DNA of 64,000 nucleotides from assembly GCA_002286715.1 (NCBI GenBank), contig NSJX01000002.1, forward strand, positions 482,396 through 546,395, read 5' to 3'. The notes under the pieces were generated by a model. It did not search any database. It saw nothing but the letters and a program-made list of their open reading frames with translations, and was not told the origin of the DNA. Below, in pieces: positions 43,884 to 55,712 of this stretch. Numbering within the stretch: position 1 is the stretch's first letter; each line of letters starts with the position of its first letter. The position numbers were made by a program, and so were the translations under genes. The stretch comes from Dentipellis sp. KUC8613. Lineage: Eukaryota > Basidiomycota > Agaricomycetes > Russulales > Hericiaceae.

Positions 43884-45510
43884 ATGCAACTCACCGTTCT
43901 TTTGGGCACCCTTGCCCTTGCACTCGTCGCACCTTCTAATGTCCTTGCAGCCCCGACTCCCGCAGATGCAGGCGTCATCACGGTCCCACTCAAACGCCTG
44001 CACACACCGCGGACGGACCTGCATCCCCAGCTGGTGCGTACCATTATTTCTCTGCCCGATACATGGCTTCTGAACTGGTGTGCAGAATCTGCAACGGCAC
44101 ATCAACCATGGCAGACACCGTCTTGCGCGCATGAACGGCCGTGCAGTGCCCACGCACGAAGACATGGCCGCTGCCCTCACCAAGCGCGTCGACACCATCG
44201 AGGCGCGCGGCGAAGTCGCCCTCGACGCGCGCTACAAGCGCGAGCTCGCCGTGCTCGCCGGGCGCGACCTGAACGGCTTCAGCCAGACCGAGGCCGACGC
44301 CGCCAAGAGCAAGTCCTCCCTCACGGACCTCAACATCCCCAAGACGGCCGTCAACTCCCTCGGCCTGTCCATCCAGGCCAACGACATCGGCTACGTCGCG
44401 CGTCTCGCGATCGGCACGGCGCAGATCGGCGCGAGCGGCGCGGCGTACCGCCTGCTCGTGGACACCAGCACCGCGGATCTCTGGGTCGGGTCGGAGAACT
44501 GCAAGAGCTCGCAGGGCGGATGCGTGCGTTGCCTTCTCACTCCCTTGCACACTATACGGCCGCCATGCTGATATCTGATAAATCCGCGCACAGGGAAACC
44601 ACAACTTCCTTGGCCCGAAAGTGTCCAGATCGTTCTTCAGCAACGGCAGTGTGCACTGGGACGGTATATATGCAGGCGGCCATGTTTCTGGAGATCTCAT
44701 CCAGGACTTTGTCAATATCGTTGGCCACAGTCTCTTCAACCACACCTTCGGCGTCGCGAACATCGAGGCTGAGATCTTCGCCTCGGACGACGCCCCCATC
44801 GACGGCTTCCTCGGCACCGCACAGGCCGTAAGCCATCCCTTGTCCCCCTGTCCCTTTGGCGAAATGCTAACCCTGTCGCGCGGCAGGCCGCGTCCCAGCA
44901 GCACGTCCCGCCCGTCGTCGACGCGCTCAAGACGGACGGTGGGATCAAGAAGGGCATCACCTCGTACAAGATCTCGCGGCTCTCCGACGGGAAGAACGAC
45001 GGCGAGCTGTCCTTCGGCGGGCTCGACGCGTCCAAGTTCGACCAGAACACGTTCAGCACGGTCGCGAACGTGAACAGCAAGGGCCTCTGGGAGGTCGCCG
45101 TCGAGAAGGTGCAGGTGAACGGCACGGACCAGGCCATGTCGGGGCGCACGGGCGTCGTCGACACGGGCTCGAGCATCCTCCTCATGCCGCAGGCGGACGC
45201 GGACGCGCTGCACAAGGCGATCCCCGGCGCGCAGTCGGACGGCCAGGGCGGGTACACGCTCCCGTGCACGACGAACACGTTCGTCGCGCTCACGTTCGGC
45301 GGGCACGATTTCACGATCAACCCGAGCGACTTGTCGCTGCAGCCGGTGGATCCGGACGACCTGACGGGCGAGTGCGTGTCCGCGATTGCGGTGGGCGGCC
45401 TGGATGCGGAGGACGACAAGCAGTGGTTGCTCGGCGACACGTTTTTGAAGAATGTGTATACGTCGCTCAGTATTGACGACAATACGGTGTCGTTTGCGGA
45501 GTTGACGTAG
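43884..45510 (+). CDS. Secreted pepsin-like aspartic protease 1 (altered active site)
   Basis: First of three tandem copies, about 480 aa in four exons. Signal peptide MQLTVLLGTLALALVAPS with cleavage near VLAAP, then a basic propeptide (NLQRHINHGRHRLARMNGR). The first catalytic motif reads LVDTSTADLWVG, with Ser in place of the Gly of DTG/DSG. The second is intact (VVDTGSSILLMP). The flap segment is SVHWDGIYAGG and lacks the Tyr at the expected place. The end is WLLGDTFLKNVYTSLSI. Family A1 enzymes cleave proteins at acid pH. The first Asp is present, but the altered loop and flap suggest reduced or changed specificity. It is shorter in the linker than its two neighbours. Confidence 0.88.
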
Positions 45511-46493
45511 GGGGGTACCGACGAGGGCGTTTTTTGGTTGGGTTGTAGAGATGTAGGTGGTTCGGGCTTTAGTTCGTTCGGGTGTTTTGCAATGTGGAAT
45601 ATATGGGAGGCTAAGTCTTTCTGTGTGAGGAACGTTTAGCATGATGGCGAATTGGTGCGTTCTTCAATCTGCTTTTTGTCGATCTCCCATCAGTACTATG
45701 CAATTGGCGATATATGCTGGTTGGATGCTACCTTCAAGCAGGACATCTTAGTAGAATGACCGTATAGGTCTAAAGTACAGAGCTGGCTTTGGCTTCGCCT
45801 ATTCCGTCGTTGTCGCGCGTAATGCGGCGAATCGTTCACTCTCAGAGTATTCTGGCCCATTGGACCCACACCACATATTTGCCCTGTACCGACGAAGTGG
45901 TAAGTGCAATTATGCAGAGACGTCCGCGGCAGTCATGTTGGATCGACGCGTCAGGGACCTCCGAAAACCTCTTTGGCGTGTTCATCTCGCACCGTCAACA
46001 GTGCTTGTGTTCGAAAAGCCGACAGACGACGGAAAGACTTCGCCTTGCAGCCATCCCAATACGACTCGATGGGGTTGAAGGGGCTCAACGAGAAGAAAAC
46101 GTACCTTTGCCCTTTCCGCCGTGCCTCGTAGACTGATCACACACGGAGGATTCCCACAGAGATCAGGCAGGTCCATGTGTAAGTACATGTGCTGATATTC
46201 CGGCGAGCACTAGCAGTGCCTCTGAAACGCCCCCCGCATCCCCGATCAGCTTCATCGCAACAGCACCACGATAGGACATAGAATGCAAAGGGGAATGCAT
46301 ATGCGCACTACAGCCTCGCACCAGTACCCTCGGCGGACGGGCGCTCTCGCCGGGATCATCAGCAGCATGCGCACCCGTAGCGTACAAATAGCCCCCGTCG
46401 CACGGTGCCGTTTCTATTTCCCTCCCCCTTTGCTTTCCTGCCCCCCACCACCCCGTCCGTTCGTTCTTTCACTCATCTGAGTGCCTGCCGGCC
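45511..46493. other. Intergenic between proteases 1 and 2
   Basis: 983 bp, no gene seen. The frame at 45789-46136 has no family features. The last 90 bp before protease 2 are pyrimidine-rich. Confidence 0.5.
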
Positions 46494-48308
46494 ATGCAAC
46501 TCGGGTTTTCCTTCGCCCTGCTTCTGGGAAGCACCCTCCTTGCACTCACCGCTCCCGGCGGCGTTGACGCCCTCCCGACCAAACGCACACCAGGCCTGAC
46601 CGTTCCCGTCCAGCGACTGCACGGGCCGCGCGATGACATCCACCCCTCCCTGGTACGCATACGCCCACATTACCCACCCACCCTTACCCTTTCCATCCTC
46701 CCGCGCTCATGCGTCATGCGCCCCAAACCAGAATCTCCAGCAGCACATCAACCGCGCCACCCGCCGCCTCGCACGCATGACCGGCCGCGCAGAGCCAACC
46801 GACGAGCAGCTGCACGCCGCACTCGTCCGGCGCGTGCTCGCCGTCGAGGGCGAGCGCGGGCTCGCTGCGCGCTTCAACCGTCACGGCGTCCCCAAGCCGC
46901 ACCAGCTCGCCGCGCGCTACAACCGCGAGGGCGTGCCCTCGTACGTGCTCCCCGGGTGCGTCTGCTTTACTCTGCTCTACCCCCTCGCGGCCGCCGCGAG
47001 CCCGTTTCCATGTGCATGTGCTAACCGGGACCCGCGTGCGACAGCGGCGGCTCCGCAGCGGCGGCCGCGACGGCGCAGTCGCAGTCGTTCGCCCTGGCTA
47101 CGAACACGAACGACACCAACACGAACGCATCAGTGCCGCCGGTGACGCCCGCGGGGGCGCCGGCGGCGCCGAACTCGCTCGGGCTGGACATCGAGGCGAA
47201 CGACGTCGGGTACATCGCGACGGTCCAGATCGGGACGCCCCCGCGCGGCTTCCGGATGCTCGTCGACAGCGGGTCGCTGCAGACGTGGGTCGGCGGCGAG
47301 AACTGCACGAGCACGGGGGGCGACTGCGTGCGTGCATTCTCCTTCGCGGTTCTTTTTTTAGCGCGCGCGCGATCCGGTCGTTAACGCTACGGCACTGGCA
47401 TCGACAGGGCAACCACACGTTTCTGGGCCCCGCGTCGTCGTCGTCGTTCAACCTGACCGCGCTGAACTTCACGGAGCAGTACAGCTCCGGACAGGTCTCC
47501 GGGCTGCTTGCGGGGGACGACGTGACGGTCGCCGGGCTGGCGCTGAAGAATTATACGATTGGCGTCGCGTCGCAGGAGAGCGTCGACTTTGCATCGTCTG
47601 CGGTTCCGCTGGATGGCGTCATGGGGCTCGGGCAGAGTGTAAGTGACGTGACGTCTGCTGTGGTGTGTGTAAGAATGCTGAGGGTGCGTGCTGCAGAACC
47701 AGGGTTCCTCCGGCGCGCTGCCTGTCATCCCGCTCGCACTCGCCCAGCAGGGCGCGACCCGCAAGGCGGTCGTGTCGTTCAAGATCCCGCGTCTCGCGGA
47801 CAACAACGACGGCGAGATCACGTTCGGCGGCACCGACGCGAGCAAGTTCGACGCCGCCTCGCTCGTCACGTTCGCGAACACGAACGGCGACGGGTTCTGG
47901 GGCGCGCCGCTGGACGCGGTCAGCGTGGACGGGAAGAGCGTCGGGAACGGCACGAGCCGCTCTGCGATCTTCGACACGGGCACGACGCTGATGCTCGCGC
48001 CGCAGCAGGACGCGGACGCCATCCACGCGCAGATCCCCGGGGCCCAGTCCGACGGCCAGGGAGGGTACACCGTGCCGTGCAACCTGACCAACAGCGTCGC
48101 ACTGACCTTCGACGGTCGGTCGTTCGCCATCGACCCGCGCGATATCGCGTTTGCGCCGCAGCTGAACGACTCGTCGACCTGCACGTCGGGCATCGTCGGA
48201 GGGGCGCAGAGCACAGCCGAATGGCTCGTGGGGGATACATTCCTGCGGAATGTGTACTTTTCGTTTGATCTCGGCCAGAACAACATTCAGATGGCGACGT
48301 TGAGCTGA
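46494..48308 (+). CDS. Secreted pepsin-like aspartic protease 2
   Basis: Second tandem copy, about 500 aa. Signal peptide MQLGFSFALLLGSTLLALTA ending near VDALP, then a propeptide with NLQQHINRATRRLARMTGR, and an Ala/Asn/Thr-rich linker. Catalytic motifs are LVDSGSLQTWVG and IFDTGTTLMLAP, both with the Asp and Gly kept. The flap region is TEQYSSGQVSG with a Tyr in place. Conserved cysteines occur around ENCTSTGGDC and TVPC...STCTSG. Ends FLRNVYFSFDLGQNNIQMA. Introns fall at the same places as in protease 3, supporting duplication. Secretion, and self-activation at low pH, are expected from the family. NxT/NxS sites are common, so glycosylation is likely. Confidence 0.9.
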
Positions 48309-49363
48309 GCGAGTCGAGGATTGGACAGGGTGATTTTGGGTGTAGGTTTGATGGAGGACGGTCATAGGGCGATGGATTGGATTGGTGGTGTACTTACATG
48401 CATCTTGTTGCTATCAGCGCTTTGATTTTCGTGGCTTTAGCTAGCTTGCTGAAATGGATGGCATTGGAGGCTTGGTTCCCGGGCTCATTAGGTGCATGGG
48501 AAGCACGCTGATATGTATAGACGGCGAGCAGTGCTGGTTGGTCAGTGTGGCCAACGCATGGTGGCATCAAAACGACGGAGGTAACTAATAACTTGGATCT
48601 CCGAATTGGGTCCCGGGACAGCAGCATCTGCCAACCGTAATGAGCCAGCTCATTACTTGCAGGCCAATCATCTGTGATGCTGTCGGATGCAAGCAAGCAG
48701 TCTGGATTGATATCAGACCCGCCAGGACGTGCCGGGGTGCGGATCCTGGCGGAAAGAAAACATACCGCGCGCGAGACACGGCCAAGGCCAAGCATATGGC
48801 ATAGGCAGAGATGGAAGTGCGATGTCCGCAGGCCGCACGCGGTTGCCTCCGTGACGACCAGAAGAGTCCCGTCGAACGTAGCGACCAAAGATGGTGACTC
48901 AGACGGAGTAAATTGACGACTCTGCTCGAAAGTGTATAGGAATGAGGGGGTGATGACCTAGTGAGGGCCGTCTGCGCACCGCAGAACAGAACTTGGTGTC
49001 GATGCAGCGAAGGAGGCGCGGGAAGGGCACGGGCAGGAACGAGAGTAGGCGCGCGTCGGAGCGGAACGTCACGTGCTACGGCGGTTGCCTAGCGACGGAA
49101 GCAATTGGTGTCGGATAAGGCAGGAACGCGGAGGTGTTCAAGCCCTTTGTTGTCGGCTTTATTGTTTTGTCGCACAAATGGGAAACATCCGCCGGCATCC
49201 TATAAAGCGCTTGCCGTGGTCTTTCTATTCCTACCCTCCCCCCCGCCTCCTTCACTTCCATCTTTACTTTTTTCCTACGAGCAAGGCTGGGCCTTCATTC
49301 TTTGATCCCCTTCCAGTCTTCTCCTCTTCACTTTCTTAACGGTCAATCCTCTGCTTGCTAGTC
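48309..49363. other. Intergenic between proteases 2 and 3
   Basis: About 1.05 kb, no gene seen. TATAAAG at 49201-49207 lies about 160 bp before the protease 3 start and is a plausible TATA box. Confidence 0.5.
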
Positions 49364-51129
49364 ATGCAGCTCGTCCTCTCTTTCTCCGTGCTTCTGGGAA
49401 GCATCCTGGTTGCACTTTCCGCCTCAAGCGGCGTGGAGGCTCTCCCGACTAGGCGCTACAATGGCATGGTTACTTTGCCTCTCACTCCCCTGCGCCAGAG
49501 GAGCGATGTGCACCCCAAAGTGGTACGTTTCAGCCTACTGATTTTTCGGCGTCTTTTCCTCACCTTTGTGTTACAGCTGCTCCAGCAGCACATCAACCGC
49601 TCCAACCGTCGTCTGGCCCGCATGACTCGCCGCACCCCACCCTCGGAGGAGTCCATGAGGGATGCGCTTGTCAAGCGTGTGGCTTCCCTCGAGCAGGAGG
49701 GCGTCTTGGTGCCTCGTTACAACCGTCAGGGTGTTCCGGGCGCCGCCAAGGCCAAGACGGCTGCCGCAGGCTTGATCCAGACGTCGAACCTGAAGGCCGG
49801 GAAGAACGGGTGAGTCGCATCTCCGACTGCCTGCTCCATATGTACTCATGTCCCCACAGCAAGGGTGGCAAAGCTGCTGCTGTTGCTGGTGGTGCCGCCG
49901 CCGGTGCTGCAGCTGGCGCTGCTGCGGGTGCCGCAGGTGCCGACGCGGCTGCAACTGCTGCCGCGGGTGGCCAGGTGTCTACGTCTACTGTGACGAACGC
50001 CAACAAGCCCACGGACTCGGACTCTCTCGGTTTGAACATCGAGGGTGACGATGTCGGCTACCTTGCTACCGTCCAGATGGGCACTCCCCCTCGCGACTTC
50101 CTTATCCTCATGGACTCTGGATCCGCCGATCTTTGGGTCGGTGCCGAGAACTGCCAGAGCGAGGCAGGAGGAGGATGCGTACGTGTCATTCTGTATTCCT
50201 CGGCGATTTGGCGTTTATTCGTGTCAATAGGGCAACCACGTGTTCCTCGGCGAAAAGTCGTCCTCCTCGTTCGTGGACACCAACAAGCCGTTCCAGGTCT
50301 CGTATGGTACCGGCAACGTTGCTGGTGATATCGTCACCGACAACCTGAACATTGCCGGCCTCGCGCTCAACAAGCACACCTTCGGTGTTGCCACCACTGA
50401 GAGCGTGGACTTCTCCTCGAACAACGTCCCCTTCGATGGTCTCATGGGTCTTGCAAAGAGCGTGAGTCTTTCACCGCCATCTGCGACCTATAAATACTCA
50501 CCTTTGGTCATCTTCAGGCACTTTCCCAGCAGCAGGTCCCGACCCCCGTCGAGTCTCTTGCCTCTGCCGGTCTGATCAACGAGGCGATCACGTCCTTCAA
50601 GATCCCTCGTCTCGCCGACGGCAAGAACGACGGCGAGATCACCTTCGGCGACGTCGACAAGACCAAGTTCGACGCGGCGACGCTCGTCACGCTCGCGAAT
50701 GTCAACCAGGACGGCTTCTGGGAGGCGTCGCTCGACGCGGCCAGCGCGGACGGGAAGGACCTCGGGCTCAAGGGCCGCACCACCATCCTCGACACCGGCA
50801 CCACCCTCATGCAGGTGCCCACCCAGGACGCCATCACGCTGCACAACGCGATCCCCGGCGCCAAGTCGGACGGCCAGGGCGGCTTCACCGTCCCGTGCGA
50901 CACCAAGACGTCGATCGCGCTCACGTACAAGGGCCAGGCGTTCGCCATCGACCCGCGCGACATCGCGTTCCAGGCGGACCCGAACGACCCCACCACCTGC
51001 ACGTCGGGCATCTCCGCGGGCTCCGTCGGCGGCGCGGACGAGTGGCTCGTCGGCGACACGTTCCTCAAGAACGCGTACTTCTCCACGAACGTGCAGAAGA
51101 ACACGATCCAGCTCGCGAAGCTCGTTTAG
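49364..51129 (+). CDS. Secreted pepsin-like aspartic protease 3
   Basis: Third tandem copy, about 515 aa, five exons. ATG at 49364 gives the signal peptide MQLVLSFSVLLGSILVALSA; an in-frame TTG lies three codons earlier. The propeptide has LLQQHINRSNRRLARMTRR. The linker is an Ala/Gly repeat (AAGAAAGAAAGAA). Active site: LMDSGSADLWVG and ILDTGTTLMQVP; flap VSYGTGNVAGD with the conserved Tyr, so this is the most canonical of the array. Ends WLVGDTFLKNAYFSTNV. The flap and active-site features match A1 proteases such as polyporopepsin-type enzymes. Codon use in the 5' exons is less GC3-biased than in copies 1 and 2. Confidence 0.93.
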
Positions 51130-52386
51130 AGCCGGAAACCCCACCCCTCTACCGCCTCCTCGTGCTGTGGGCTGCTGTAGTTTGCTGTGCCGCGCGGGGC
51201 CGGGCCTCGTAGCGCTAGCACGTCGGTTGTTGTAGCTGTGTCTGTGCTTGTATTCGCTTTTCTGCTTTCAATGGAGCTTGGGTTATCACGATGTTGACTA
51301 TGTATCTGTAGCTGCCGCGTCGCAGATGGGAAATATGAGTGAAATCAATGCAATTGTACATTTTTCCATGCAACTCGTCGGCCTCCGTGCACAGTATAGT
51401 GTGCTGTCAGGTTCGTGGCTTGGTACTTAGGCACGGGCTGTTTCGGAGCCAAGTAACTCAGTAAGCATTTTCGCCAAGGAGACCACATTTCCTCCCAATT
51501 GTTGTCTCACTACCGCCCTTTCGATTCCAGGACGCGGTCTACAAAGCAATTGCAAAGCGTCTTGATCCCAGCCGACCCTGAACAACTTACCGCCATTGGA
51601 TGATCCGGAGTGCGATGCAGCCATCGATACTTACGGCGTACCAAAGGCCGACTGCGCGGAATTTGTGGCAGGATCTCCGCACCGTGTTCGCTCTGTCCAG
51701 TGCTTTGCGGCACCTCCGAAATTCTCTGAGTTTCCGACACTCAACGCATGGACGGTCGACCTCCTCGCAAAGCAAGTGGACGGCTGCCAACTTGATCTCG
51801 TTCGAGCTAGACATCAACGCGACTCCTGGCCTGTACCTTTTGATGATACATCTCTACCTGACCGTCACAGCAATTGCCGTACAGCACACACAACATCAGC
51901 CTCAGGTCTTAGGGCAGGATATAACCGTAAGCAGCATCGATTTTACCGCAACTGCATCGCCTATATGCGCCAGCATCGTACTCACCAGCCATCGTCGATA
52001 GGACTTCATCAGCGCTCAAGGGGATACAGAGCTGTTTTCCCAAGGACCTGCCGTGTGCTGTCTGGTAAGACCGTGACGATCGCACTGCTGTTCCGTCATG
52101 TATCGTGTAAGTACTGGTATCTGTATCGAGCACCGTTAATTCCCAGTCCGTCGTGTTTCGATCGCTGATCAACAAGAGCGGTATGTATTCAATGAAGTCA
52201 GGCTCGGTGATTTCGACTCAACGACGTCTTTGCTGACGCGATCTTATTGCGTTCAGCGGGACTCGGACATACAAGGGGCTTATCGCCATGGTATGCCGTC
52301 CAAACGAACACCGATTCGCTGGTGCGTACGATATATTGCCTGAACAGGACTAACACGTTATTCTCCTCGATCCTTATCTATCAGAC
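51130..52386. other. 1.25 kb downstream of the protease array, no gene called
   Basis: Contains overlapping frames on both strands (51596-52168 plus, 51587-51817 and 51909-52175 minus). One minus-strand frame (LISDRNTTDWELTVLDTD) looks coding-like, but I found no supporting exons. Confidence 0.4.
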
Positions 52387-52890
52387 TAGAGAAACGACGG
52401 CCAAGTCGCATTCGGCTTCCTCGACCCATTGCAGATCGACCTAGCGACACTGATAACGCTCGAAACCGTCAGCGCGGACGGCTTTAGGGAGGCAAAAATC
52501 GATGGTGCCAGCACGGAGGGGATACATTCTAGCCTCACCAACCGCTGCTCCATCTTCCGCACTGGCGCGGCCCTCGTGCCAGTGCAGGATCCGCGCGACG
52601 ACGTGCTAGCCTCGCGCCGCGGTATCCCTAGGGCGGTCTTCATTGACAGCGGCATCTTCAATGTGCCCTGCAACGCGACCGTTTCGAGTGCATCAACGTC
52701 CCAGGGAAAGGCTTTCGCTATCGACCCGCTCGATTCCCGGAAAACGCGAGATGCCTCTCGGCTATGATTAGTGGGCAGGCTCTCGTAGCTAACGACCAGC
52801 CAGGCTTCTTGATGATACGATCCTCAAGAGCGTGAGTTTCTCTGCCAACGCGCTGAAGAACACGATCCAGTTCGCGAAGCCGGTAGTACG
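52387..52890 (+). pseudogene. Decayed fourth aspartic protease copy
   Basis: RNDGQVAFGFLDPLQIDLAT aligns with KNDGEITFGDVDKTKFDAAT of protease 3, followed by LITLETVSADGF and GKAFAIDPLDSR. The second catalytic motif is degraded: IFRTGAALVPV stands where copy 3 has ILDTGTTLMQVP, so the Asp is Arg. A stop comes at 52765-52767. After a frame change the C-terminus continues as LDDTILKSVSFSANALKNT and IQFAKPV, matching FLKNAYFSTNVQKNTIQLAK. The 5' half, with the signal peptide and first Asp motif, was not found. Confidence 0.82.
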
Positions 52891-53449
52891 AACACGATAT
52901 TTTCAGGGAGAGAAGCGAACCTGTCTCTGTTTCATTCTGTGCATGTATTCGCCATCTCATACTTTCTACTTGCTAATGGAAATGGTTTGCCATTTACACG
53001 ATGCTCTCGTCCAACGCGATGGAATTCAAATCCAGACCGGCACCTAAGACATCCAGGTTGGGGAGCAGTCACTGCATCACTGACTTGATGGCCCGCGTGG
53101 CGAGTGCGTACAAGTACAATGAGCTCATACTCGTCATGTCCCAGATATTCTTCGACAATGGCCCGCGACGATCTGAAAGAGCATTGACCCGGTCCACAAT
53201 ACTACGATCGGGCCACAACTGCACAATAGGCGGAGTAAAGTAGTACAGCAAACACGAGCATACACCTGGAGCTATATAACAGCGTCGAGCTCAGCCCACG
53301 ATCCCCAGCGACGATGTAACGTCGCATAACCGCATCCAGCACCTCCAGAATCCAAGGCTGAGCGCTCCCACATCCCCTCTCTTCACACACGCTCCCTATA
53401 CAATTCTCGCCTTCAAATACCACAAAACACTCCTTTCGGCTCGGCCATT
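52891..53449. other. Intergenic, no gene seen
   Basis: About 560 bp; possibly further decayed protease sequence near 53030, but nothing I can support. Confidence 0.4.
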
Positions 53450-53974
53450 CTACTCGCTCGCACCCTCCGTCTGCACGTCCGTGCACTTGTACGTCTGGAG
53501 CGACACAGCACGGATCTGCAGCGCGGGGTGGTCGCTCGGGTAGCGCGGCTTGAGCACGGGCAGCGAGGAGCGCCGCAGGATGGGCTCGTCCGTCGCCGCG
53601 TCGTACGGGCCCGTGATGACCACGCGGCTCGCGGTGTCGGCGCTGTCGTAGGTGTACGCGGTCGAGTCGGTCATCGTGCTCTGGTCCGACTGCACCGTGT
53701 CGACGACAGGTGCCATTTTCCCGTGAGTAATCGCATCGATGTTAGTTGAGGTCTGGGCTGACGGACGTACCACGCGCCCTCGGCGTCTGCGGGTGTCGCT
53801 TGCAGGCTCGCTCGGCTGCTCTGTGGGCGCCATGCTCTGCTCGGAGGGTTCTGGAGCATGTGTGGGCAGCGCTCTCGTGAGCGCGATTGGCGTGTCCCCG
53901 TCGTCGGAGTCCGAAGTCTGCGATGGGTGCAGCGCCGACGTGTCTAGGGAGATGCCGAGTGGTGAGGCAGACAT
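53450..53974 (-). CDS. Disordered hypothetical protein
   Basis: A single-exon frame of 174 aa from MSASPLGISLDTSALH to DVQTEGASE. It is rich in Ser, Thr, Asp and Pro, with one basic patch (TRRRRGRVVRPS) and a possible beta-rich end (SRVVITGPYDAATDEP, LQIRAVSLQTYKC). No signal peptide, membrane helix or known domain. A donor-like GTACGT falls after the basic patch, but no acceptor gives a better product. It may be intrinsically disordered and nuclear. I do not recognise it. Confidence 0.5.
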   Translation of the reverse strand: MSASPLGISLDTSALHPSQTSDSDDGDTPIALTRALPTHAPEPSEQSMAPTEQPSEPASDTRRRRGRVVRPSAQTSTNIDAITHGKMAPVVDTVQSDQSTMTDSTAYTYDSADTASRVVITGPYDAATDEPILRRSSLPVLKPRYPSDHPALQIRAVSLQTYKCTDVQTEGASE

Positions 53975-54455
53975 GGGTGTGGCAGTTATTGGTATTGGTT
54001 GTTAGCATCTCTGTGTCTGCGCGCCATACATATACACTTGTGTTTGGATGCCACAGGGTCGGGAGAGCCGTTGAGCGCGTCGTTGAAAGAGCCAAACACA
54101 AAGATGGCATTGTTCACGGAAGGGCACAGCATGTTTTGCTCTGTCGGGGTGATCCGTCGAAATCCACCCTCCAACAAAGACGCAATACAACCTTGAAACA
54201 TGAGTATAATTACAACCGGTCGTTGAAGCTAGACATTGTACAACCGAAAGACGTCGATCAAAAGGACGGTGAATCTGACCCGTGTCTTGGGACAGCGATG
54301 ATATTATTGGCTCAAAGAGCACAGCACAAGATACACAACTGTATCGGATGGGAGTCAGTTCATGATCAATAGATTGATAGATACCACATCATTGAACATT
54401 GTCCTCACCTAAGGCTACACTGAGGGGTATGGGAGGGGGTACACGATGCACGCGG
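53975..54455. other. Intergenic, no gene seen
   Basis: About 480 bp upstream of the disordered protein and downstream of POP4. Short frames on both strands only. Confidence 0.5.
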
Positions 54456-55473
54456 TCAAAGCTCAATTGTTTCTTTCGCTTTGAACTTTCTACCAGCCCG
54501 CTCAGCCGAGCGGAACTGAAACTGGTTTCCATAGAGCTCGAACTCTATGTGCGGAATGTCCAAGACTGTCTGCTTCGACGGCGCGGCGCTACTGGAAGAT
54601 GCCGCAGAAGCAGCAGGCAGCATGGTGGAGTACAGTGGGACGGAGAAGGCGAACACAGAGCCGTGCTTCGGGAGAACTGCGGGATTTGTTAGGTGCGTTT
54701 CAAAGATCACGGGGCAAAGGACGCTGACGCTTCATCTTGTTCTTCGACGTCACCACTCTGAACGCGTTCTCCGTCTCGTGTATCACGATACCAGATAGGC
54801 CGACCAGAGCTGCGTTTTTACTCCGAGACACTGTAGGTAAGATGAACAGATTAGTATAGATAGGAGAGATAACATGAGAAGTACCAACCGGTCATGATGG
54901 AACCATGAAAGTCCGCCTTCACCAACTTGGCGTGCATCCCGGCCGAGCTTGGAGCAGCAGCTGGATCTGGCACTCCCGAAGCCGGCGCAGGCGACAACGA
55001 TAACAGCTCGGACATGTAACCCATCCACATCTGGTGTAGAGGGACGAACAGCTCGTATCTGCCCTCGATGAGACAACGCACCTAAATCGACACTCGACGC
55101 AAGGGGCACTCACTTCGTTTCCTCCTTCTTCAGCTTCCACAGCCCCTTCTCTGCAGCCTCCTTCCTGTTCATCACCCCCAACCGCCGCCCCGCCTTCTCC
55201 GCGTGCTTGCGAGCCTGATTAGCCTCTCTCTCGAGCCGTTCCCTGCTCGCCTTCTGCGGGTTCTCGAGCATAATCTGGCGCTTCCTGACACGCTCCTGGT
55301 ACGTTGTCGCCGGGTCAGGTACCCCCGCCAGGTTGTTTTGGACATAGCGCGGTGTGAACGGAAGAGCGCTCGTGAACGTTGCACGACCATTCTAGAGTAG
55401 TGCTATGGTCAGTGAGACATCGCACATCCAGGACAGATGGACTCACGGTTTCTCCTGGTTCCGAACGAAGCAT
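54456..55473 (-). CDS. POP4: RNase P/MRP subunit p29 (POP4)
   Basis: Ends KFKAKETIEL with a stop at 54456-54458; about six exons. The core is the Rpp29/UPF0086 fold: RYELFVPLHQMWMGYMSELL, GMHAKLVKADFHGSIMTV, KNAALVGLSGIVIHETENAF, VLPKHGSVFAFSVPLY and HIEFELYGNQFQFRSAERAG. The N-terminal half is basic and helical (LENPQKASRERLEREANQAR, GVMNRKEAAEKGLWKLKKEE), preceded by ALPFTPRYVQNNL. The protein binds the catalytic RNA in RNase P (tRNA 5' maturation) and RNase MRP. I start at MLRSEPGET (55473). An upstream exon beginning MSSYDVYGAYTLLYSTL (down to 55542) can be joined in frame and would lengthen the N-terminus. Confidence 0.87.
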
Positions 55474-55712
55474 CCTTTGATCTCTTCCGCCCTAGTATGG
55501 AGCATCGCTCAGTAAGAGCGTATATTGGGTTGGGGACAACTTACTGGATGGGGGATGAGCCCATCATCGTCCTCGAGCCTCAGCGTCGAGTAGAGTAGCG
55601 TATACGCCCCGTATACATCGTAACTGCTCATGATTTGAGCGACGAATGTCAGAGTACGATTAGCAAGTGTTCGAATGTCGAAGGTCCACTTCTGGGGAGA
55701 TGGGTGCTGCAC

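Noticed and set aside
51909..52175. 88-codon minus-strand frame with SDRNTTDWELTVLDTD
   Set aside because: Coding-like composition, but no neighbouring exons, family features or clear start context.
53730..53775. Intron in the disordered protein after GRVV
   Set aside because: GTACGT donor and a CTAAC branch-like site exist, but no AG follows at a suitable distance in frame.
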